Source: Flavobacteriaceae bacterium PS02338
GTDB lineage: Bacteria; Bacteroidota; Bacteroidia; Sphingobacteriales; Sphingobacteriaceae
Assembly (NCBI GenBank): GCA_029959615.1
Contig: JASCOD010000008.1
Coordinates: 186,001-250,000, forward strand
Length of the DNA: 64,000 bases
Direction of reading: 5' to 3'
Part shown: positions 59,515 through 64,000 of the stretch, piece by piece
Layout of the letters: every line of letters begins with the position of its first letter
How positions within the stretch are numbered: the stretch's first letter is position 1
Position numbers and translations under genes: made by a program
Notes under the pieces: generated by a model
Told to the model about the DNA's origin: nothing
Seen by the model: only the letters and a program-made list of their open reading frames with translations
Databases searched by the model: none

Positions 59515-59596
59515 TTTCTCTATTGGTTTAGGTTTCAACTTCTAAGAAGAAACAAAATACAGTTTAAGACTTTCCGATTTTTCGGAAGGGCTTTTT
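59515..59596. repeat. 82-bp direct repeat, copy 2 (remnant of barrel 3 end plus terminator)
   Basis: 80/82 identical to 50587-50668, including TTAGGTTTCAACTTCTAAGA and the terminator hairpin. Upstream there is no barrel sequence, so only the tail of the gene is left. It lies 45 bases before gldF. Confidence 0.95.
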
Positions 59597-59641
59597 TGTT
59601 TTAACAGATATTGTATAACTTCGGCAATCCTATAACAAAGT

Positions 59642-60370
59642 ATGTTAGCAGTATTCAAAAGAGAGTTATTCAGTTTCCTTAGTTCATCAATGGCCTATAT
59701 TACCATCGGTATATTTTTGTTGGCCTGCGGTTTAATGTTCTGGTTTTTTCCAGATACCTCTATTCTAGAATATGGCTATGCCGAAATGGATGGCTTTTTT
59801 AGCCTGGTTCCTTATTTGTTTATGTTTCTCATATCGGCAATAACCATGCGCTCCTTTGCCGAAGAAAGAAAAGAAGGAACCTATGTTTTGCTGGTTACAC
59901 GACCATTGACAGAAATGCAAATCATCGTTGCTAAATATTTGGCTTGTATGGTTTTGGTGCTGTTTTCGTTGGTGCCTACCTTGGTTTACTATTATAGTAT
60001 CTCGAAATTGGGCTTGCCAAAAGGAAATATTGATACTGGAGCGGTAATTGGTTCTTATATAGGATTGTTTTTATTGGGTAATGCTTTTACAGCAATTGGT
60101 ATTTTTGCCTCCTCTATTACTAAAAATCAGATTATTGCTTTTGCTATTGCTGTATTTTTATGTTTTTTTGCTTACAGTGGCTTCGATTCTATAAGTAAGA
60201 TATCTGCTTTTGCTGGAATTGAAAGTTTGCTCATCAATCTCGGGATTAATGAACACTACCAATCCATAAGCCGGGGAGTTTTGGATAGTAGGGATGTGGT
60301 ATACTTCATCACTTTTGTAGCTTTATTTTTAGGATTTACGAAGTTGGCAATAGGAGGTAGGAAATGGTAA
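59642..60370 (+). CDS. gldF: GldF, ABC transporter permease
   Basis: 242 residues, six membrane segments, ABC-2-type permease. MLAVFKRELFSFLSSSMAYI, LISAITMRSFAEERKEGTYV and the TRPLTEMQIIVAKYLA stretch match GldF/NosY-like permeases. With GldA and GldG it forms the GldAFG transporter needed for gliding motility in Flavobacterium; many relatives with the genes do not glide. gldG overlaps its end by 7 bases. Confidence 0.9.
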   Translation: MLAVFKRELFSFLSSSMAYITIGIFLLACGLMFWFFPDTSILEYGYAEMDGFFSLVPYLFMFLISAITMRSFAEERKEGTYVLLVTRPLTEMQIIVAKYLACMVLVLFSLVPTLVYYYSISKLGLPKGNIDTGAVIGSYIGLFLLGNAFTAIGIFASSITKNQIIAFAIAVFLCFFAYSGFDSISKISAFAGIESLLINLGINEHYQSISRGVLDSRDVVYFITFVALFLGFTKLAIGGRKW

Positions 60371-62073
60371 CGAAAGGAATAAGGAACAAGGAGCAGGGAA
60401 TAATGATGAGGTGTTTAAAACCTATGTTGTTTTTGTTTGCTTTAGTGCTAATTAATATTTTCGCTCAGTTTGCCTACACGAGAATAGATTTTACCAAAGA
60501 AAAACGTTTTACGTTGACCGAAAAAACCAAGGAAACTCTAGGCCAAAATAAGCATGAAGTTATTATAACTGTTTTCTTGGATGGTGATATGCCATCTGCT
60601 TTTAAGCGTTTACGTAATGCTACAAAGGATCTGCTAGCTGATTATAAAGCCTATTCAAACGTGAATTTTAAAGTGGTATTCGAAAACCCAATTGCTGGTT
60701 TAACGGCTAACGAGCAGGATACCGTAATTCAACGCTTGTATGAAATAGGGATTAGGCCTACTAATATCAACATTAAAACTGATGCCGGATTTGCTGAAAA
60801 ATTAGTTTTTCCGATGGCATTGATCGAAAGCAACGGAAAGAGAATGCCTGTGAAACTACTTCAGAATTTAGGAGGGGAGGCATCTAATTACGATGAAAGC
60901 ATCAATAATTCAATTAAAAATCTGGAATACGTTTTTACTTCTTCATTAAAGAAAGTGATTTCTGGATACAATCCCAGAATAGGTTTTACGGAAGGTAACG
61001 GAGAACCAGATAATCGTTACTTATATGATGCGATAAGCTCTTTGTCGGATAGTTATGTGGTAGGTAGGGTAAGCTTGGATTCGATAACCAAGGAAGGGCT
61101 AGATAGTCTCAAAATGCTAGTTGTTGCTAAGCCTCTAAAACCATTTACGGAGGCTCAAAAATACAAAATCAATTATTTTGTGATGAAGGGCGGGCATGTG
61201 GTTTGGTCTCTAGATCAGGTGAGGATGGAATTAGATAGCTTGCGTAGTGGCAAATCTTTCATGGCTGCAAACAACTATCTTAATTTGGACGATATGTTGT
61301 TCGAATATGGTGCCCGCATCAATTATGATATCATTGCTGATGTTAATTGTGCGGAAATTCCAGTAGCAATGCCGGGCGGACCGAGAGGAGATATACAAAT
61401 GGCTCCTTGGTTGTATTATCCAGTTTTATTGCCAGATACGAGCAATAGCGTAGTGAAAAATTTAGATAACATTAAAACAGAATTTGCAAGCACTGTAGAT
61501 ACGATTGGAAGTAAAAATGTAAAGAAACATATTATTTTGTCTACATCTCCTTACAACAAGGTTTATACTTCTCCGAAGATATTCAATTTGCAAATGATAG
61601 AAGAAGAGCCTACGCAGAAGGAATTTACTAGCGTACCCAAAAGTGTAGGTGTATTGTTGGAAGGTAGTTTTAAGTCAGTTTTTTTAAATCGTTCGGTACC
61701 AGAAGGGATAGCAGAAAAGTTTGAAGTTCCGTCCCAAAGCAAGCCGGCAAAAATGATTGTATTGGGAGATGGAGATATTTTTAGAAACCAAATTTCTGGA
61801 GATGGCTCGCCTTTTTCGCTAGGTTTTGATAGGTACACACAGCAGAATTTTGGCAATAAGGCCTTGCTGCTCAATATTGCAGATTATTTTACCAATGACG
61901 ATAATTTGATCGCTCTGCGAAATAAAGAAGTTACCGTTAGACCATTAGATAAAACGCTAATACGCACAGAGAAAACAAAATGGCAGCTCATAAACACCGT
62001 TCTGCCGATTTTGTTGTTGATATGTTTTGCAATTTTTCAACATTATTATCGTAAACATAAGTATGCAAAGTAA
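60364..62073 (+). CDS. gldG: GldG, auxiliary transporter subunit
   Basis: 569 residues as drawn. One N-terminal membrane segment (LKPMLFLFALVLINIFAQFA) is followed by YTRIDFTKEKRFTLTEKTKE, the strongest GldG signature. A large periplasmic domain carries GFTEGNGEPDNRYLYDAISS, and a C-terminal anchor (INTVLPILLLICFAIFQHYY) closes it. The first 13 codons look like spacer sequence, so the ATG at 60403 or 60406 may be the real start. Co-transcribed with gldF. Confidence 0.92.
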   Translation: MVTKGIRNKEQGIMMRCLKPMLFLFALVLINIFAQFAYTRIDFTKEKRFTLTEKTKETLGQNKHEVIITVFLDGDMPSAFKRLRNATKDLLADYKAYSNVNFKVVFENPIAGLTANEQDTVIQRLYEIGIRPTNINIKTDAGFAEKLVFPMALIESNGKRMPVKLLQNLGGEASNYDESINNSIKNLEYVFTSSLKKVISGYNPRIGFTEGNGEPDNRYLYDAISSLSDSYVVGRVSLDSITKEGLDSLKMLVVAKPLKPFTEAQKYKINYFVMKGGHVVWSLDQVRMELDSLRSGKSFMAANNYLNLDDMLFEYGARINYDIIADVNCAEIPVAMPGGPRGDIQMAPWLYYPVLLPDTSNSVVKNLDNIKTEFASTVDTIGSKNVKKHIILSTSPYNKVYTSPKIFNLQMIEEEPTQKEFTSVPKSVGVLLEGSFKSVFLNRSVPEGIAEKFEVPSQSKPAKMIVLGDGDIFRNQISGDGSPFSLGFDRYTQQNFGNKALLLNIADYFTNDDNLIALRNKEVTVRPLDKTLIRTEKTKWQLINTVLPILLLICFAIFQHYYRKHKYAK

Positions 62074-62080
62074 AATTTCA

Positions 62081-62088
62081 TACTTTTG
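62081..62088 (+). promoter_or_regulatory. Candidate -7 element for dnaN
   Basis: TACTTTTG matches TAnnTTTG, 19 bases before the dnaN ATG and just after the gldG stop. A -33 partner is not clear. Confidence 0.4.
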
Positions 62089-62107
62089 AGTCCATATATA
62101 ACAAACT

Positions 62108-63232
62108 ATGAGATTTATAGTATCCACATCGACATTATTAAAACATTTACAAACGGTTAATGGTGCTTCGAGTAGCAGCACTGTATTGCCTATTCTAGAG
62201 AATTTCCTGTTTGAAATTAAAGAAGGAAATTTGACTATTTCTGCCACCGATTTACAAACTAGCATGACTACCTCTTTGCCGGTTGAATCGAAAGAAGAAG
62301 GTAAGGTAGCAGTTCCATCTAGAATTTTGTTAGATACTTTAAAGACTTTACCAGACCAACCTATTTCTTTTCATGTAGACGATAATAATTTCGCTATAGA
62401 AATTAGCGCAGGAGATGGAAAATATAAATTGAGTGGCGAAAATGGCGAGGATTTCCCTAAGATTCCTGTAGTGGATAATGCTTCTTCAGTAAATCTGCCA
62501 GCTTCGGTTTTAAGTGAGGCAATTACCAAAACAATTTTTGCAGTTAGCAATGATGAACTTCGTCCTGCAATGACCGGTGTTTACTGCCAGCTATCTCCTC
62601 AAAACATCACTTTTGTAGCTACTGATGCTCACAAGTTGGTTCGTTATAGAAGAAACGATAGCAAAGCTGATAAAGCTTCTTCATTTATTCTGCCTAAAAA
62701 AGCTTTAACCTTATTGAAGGCGGCTTTGCCAAATAACGATGTGAATGTATCTGTTGATTACAACGCAACTAGCGCATTTTTCAAATTCGAAAATATCAAC
62801 TTGATCTGTCGTTTAATTGACGAGCGTTATCCAGATTACGAAGCGGTAATTCCAGCTAATAACCCGAACAAATTGATAATAGATAGGGCATTGTTTTTAA
62901 ATACTTTGCGTAGGGTTGTAATTTTTGCTAATAAAACTACTCACCAAGTACGTTTGAAAATCAATGGTAGCGAACTAAATATTTCTTCTGAGGATTTAGA
63001 TTTTGCAAATGAAGCTCACGAACGTTTAAGTTGCCAGTATGATGGCGAAGATTTAGAAATTGGCTTTAATGCTCGTTTCTTAATCGAAATGCTAAATAAC
63101 TTAAGTGGTGAGGAAGTGACTTTAGAGCTTTCTACTCCAAATAGAGCAGGTTTGTTAATTCCTCAAACTAACGATGAAAATGAAGATGTATTGATGTTGG
63201 TAATGCCTGTAATGCTAAACAGTGCTTACTAA
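62108..63232 (+). CDS. dnaN: DNA polymerase III sliding clamp (beta subunit)
   Basis: 374 residues, three clamp domains. RFIVSTSTLLKHLQTVNGAS, ILENFLFEIKEGNLTISATD, LRPAMTGVYCQLSPQNITFVATDAHKL (in part) and the closing LMLVMPVMLN are family landmarks. It forms the ring that tethers Pol III to DNA. It is not next to dnaA here. A terminator follows. Confidence 0.97.
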   Translation: MRFIVSTSTLLKHLQTVNGASSSSTVLPILENFLFEIKEGNLTISATDLQTSMTTSLPVESKEEGKVAVPSRILLDTLKTLPDQPISFHVDDNNFAIEISAGDGKYKLSGENGEDFPKIPVVDNASSVNLPASVLSEAITKTIFAVSNDELRPAMTGVYCQLSPQNITFVATDAHKLVRYRRNDSKADKASSFILPKKALTLLKAALPNNDVNVSVDYNATSAFFKFENINLICRLIDERYPDYEAVIPANNPNKLIIDRALFLNTLRRVVIFANKTTHQVRLKINGSELNISSEDLDFANEAHERLSCQYDGEDLEIGFNARFLIEMLNNLSGEEVTLELSTPNRAGLLIPQTNDENEDVLMLVMPVMLNSAY

Positions 63233-63265
63233 TTAATTACAATAATATAAACGTTAATGTTATAC

Positions 63266-63295
63266 AAAAAGTCTGAGCAACACTCGGACTTTTTT
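63266..63295 (+). terminator. Intrinsic terminator after dnaN
   Basis: AAAAAGTCTGAG pairs with CTCGGACTTTTT (one mismatch) around CAACA, followed by T residues. Confidence 0.85.
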
Positions 63296-63411
63296 ATTTT
63301 TAATAGCAGCTAAAGTAAACTAACGAGTTAGTTAACAATCAAATGTCATAATCTCAAATAGCACTTTTTTTAAGAGCCATATTGTTTATTTTAGCGCAAA
63401 ATTTGATTACT

Positions 63412-64000
63412 GTGGAAATACTAGACTTATTTATTAAGCTGCTTACCGATACCAAAGATACCTTAAGCGCAATTATTTATGAATATAGAACGTGGACTTA
63501 TCTCATTCTATTCATCATTATATTTGCTGAAACAGGATTTGTGGTTACGCCTTTTCTGCCAGGCGATTCAATGTTGTTTGCCATGGGAGCTATTGTAGCC
63601 GCAGGTAACACAGGATTGGATATCTGGTTTTTGTGCTTTATTTTAACCGCCGCCGCAATTTTAGGTAATACTGTAAATTACAGGCTTGGTAGGTATTTTG
63701 GTATTAAGGTATTTAAGGAAGAGAATAAGATTTTGAAACTCAAATACTACCATCAATCTCACGAGTATTTTGAAAAACATGGAGCTGTAGCAGTGGTTTT
63801 TTCAAGGTTTTTGCCAATTTTCAGAACAATAGCACCATTTGTGGCTGGAGCAGCCAGAATGTCTTTTGGCAAATTTACACTTTATAATATCATTGGAGGT
63901 TTCGCTTGGATTTTCAGCTTGGCTTTTGCTGGTTATTTGCTAGGTAAAATTCCTTTTGTAGAGAAGAACTTCGAAGTAATTATTGTTATTATAGCAGTGG
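63412..64000 (+). CDS. DedA-family membrane protein (partial, 3' end outside window)
   Basis: From a GTG at 63412 the frame is open to the window edge (196 codons). DedA/VTT signatures: FAETGFVVTPFLPGDSMLFA, AAILGNTVNYRLGRYFG, HGAVAVVFSRFLPIFRTIAP and FVAGAARMSFGKFTLYNIIG. DedA proteins move polyprenyl phosphate or phospholipids across the inner membrane. The conserved Arg residues of F-x-R-F-x-P...R-T are present. Alternative start codons nearby cannot be excluded. Confidence 0.9.
   Translation, partial: MEILDLFIKLLTDTKDTLSAIIYEYRTWTYLILFIIIFAETGFVVTPFLPGDSMLFAMGAIVAAGNTGLDIWFLCFILTAAAILGNTVNYRLGRYFGIKVFKEENKILKLKYYHQSHEYFEKHGAVAVVFSRFLPIFRTIAPFVAGAARMSFGKFTLYNIIGGFAWIFSLAFAGYLLGKIPFVEKNFEVIIVIIAV

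Overview
The window looks like the chromosome of a Bacteroidota bacterium, most likely a Pedobacter-type member of the Sphingobacteriaceae. The signs are a GldA/GldF/GldG transporter, a PorV/PorQ-type barrel, a TonB receptor with an N-terminal carboxypeptidase-like domain, an OmpH/Skp lipoprotein, promoters of the TTTG-N20-TAnnTTTG type, low GC in most genes and few Shine-Dalgarno sequences. This is inferred from gene families, not from a 16S gene. No rRNA, tRNA or CRISPR array was recognised.

Region 1 (1-25.8 kb) is mostly housekeeping: a partial quinone oxidoreductase, PorV-like barrel, tyrS, an operon of penicillin acylase, small membrane protein and LuxE-type enzyme, a TonB receptor, a YbiT-type ABC-F protein, EcsC, OmpH/Skp, gyrB, a bestrophin channel, a UspA-like protein, a two-component system, an amidase, an aspartic protease, mdh and a BrkB-type membrane protein.

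Region 2 (26-38 kb) centres on phenylalanine/tyrosine catabolism: 4-hydroxyphenylpyruvate dioxygenase, homogentisate dioxygenase, a fumarylacetoacetate hydrolase family protein, a flavin reductase-like protein and a long phenylalanine hydroxylase. A small PIN-domain toxin-antitoxin pair lies between two copies of the phnA 3' end, which suggests insertion or duplication. Palindromic intergenic repeats of several classes are scattered here and elsewhere.

Region 3 (38-48.6 kb) holds an LTA-synthase-like/GtrA envelope operon, a Ca2+/H+ antiporter, ArsC, two unknown exported proteins, glycyl-tRNA synthetase, a patatin phospholipase, a glycerophosphodiesterase and gldA.

Region 4 (48.6-59.6 kb) is the unusual part. 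gldA and gldF/gldG are separated by 11 kb carrying four small outer-membrane barrels and then a polymorphic-toxin island. A GC-rich 1106-residue exported TANFOR/fibronectin protein ends in an AT-rich variable tip and is followed by a small gene (putative immunity). Downstream are two headless cassettes. Each repeats 333-381 bp of the pre-toxin linker, then carries a different tip (one a cytidine-deaminase-like toxin) and its own small gene. There are also degraded pieces of further tips and immunity genes, a frameshifted YoeB/Txe toxin gene and a non-coding array with a strict 21-bp period. The segment starting just after the third barrel and running to gldF is bracketed by an 82-bp direct repeat (80/82 identical) made of that barrel's 3' end and terminator. 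The likely reading is a recombination-driven toxin-tip exchange locus inserted or expanded between gldA and gldFG.

Region 5 (59.6-64 kb) returns to core genes: gldF, gldG, dnaN and the start of a DedA-family membrane protein.
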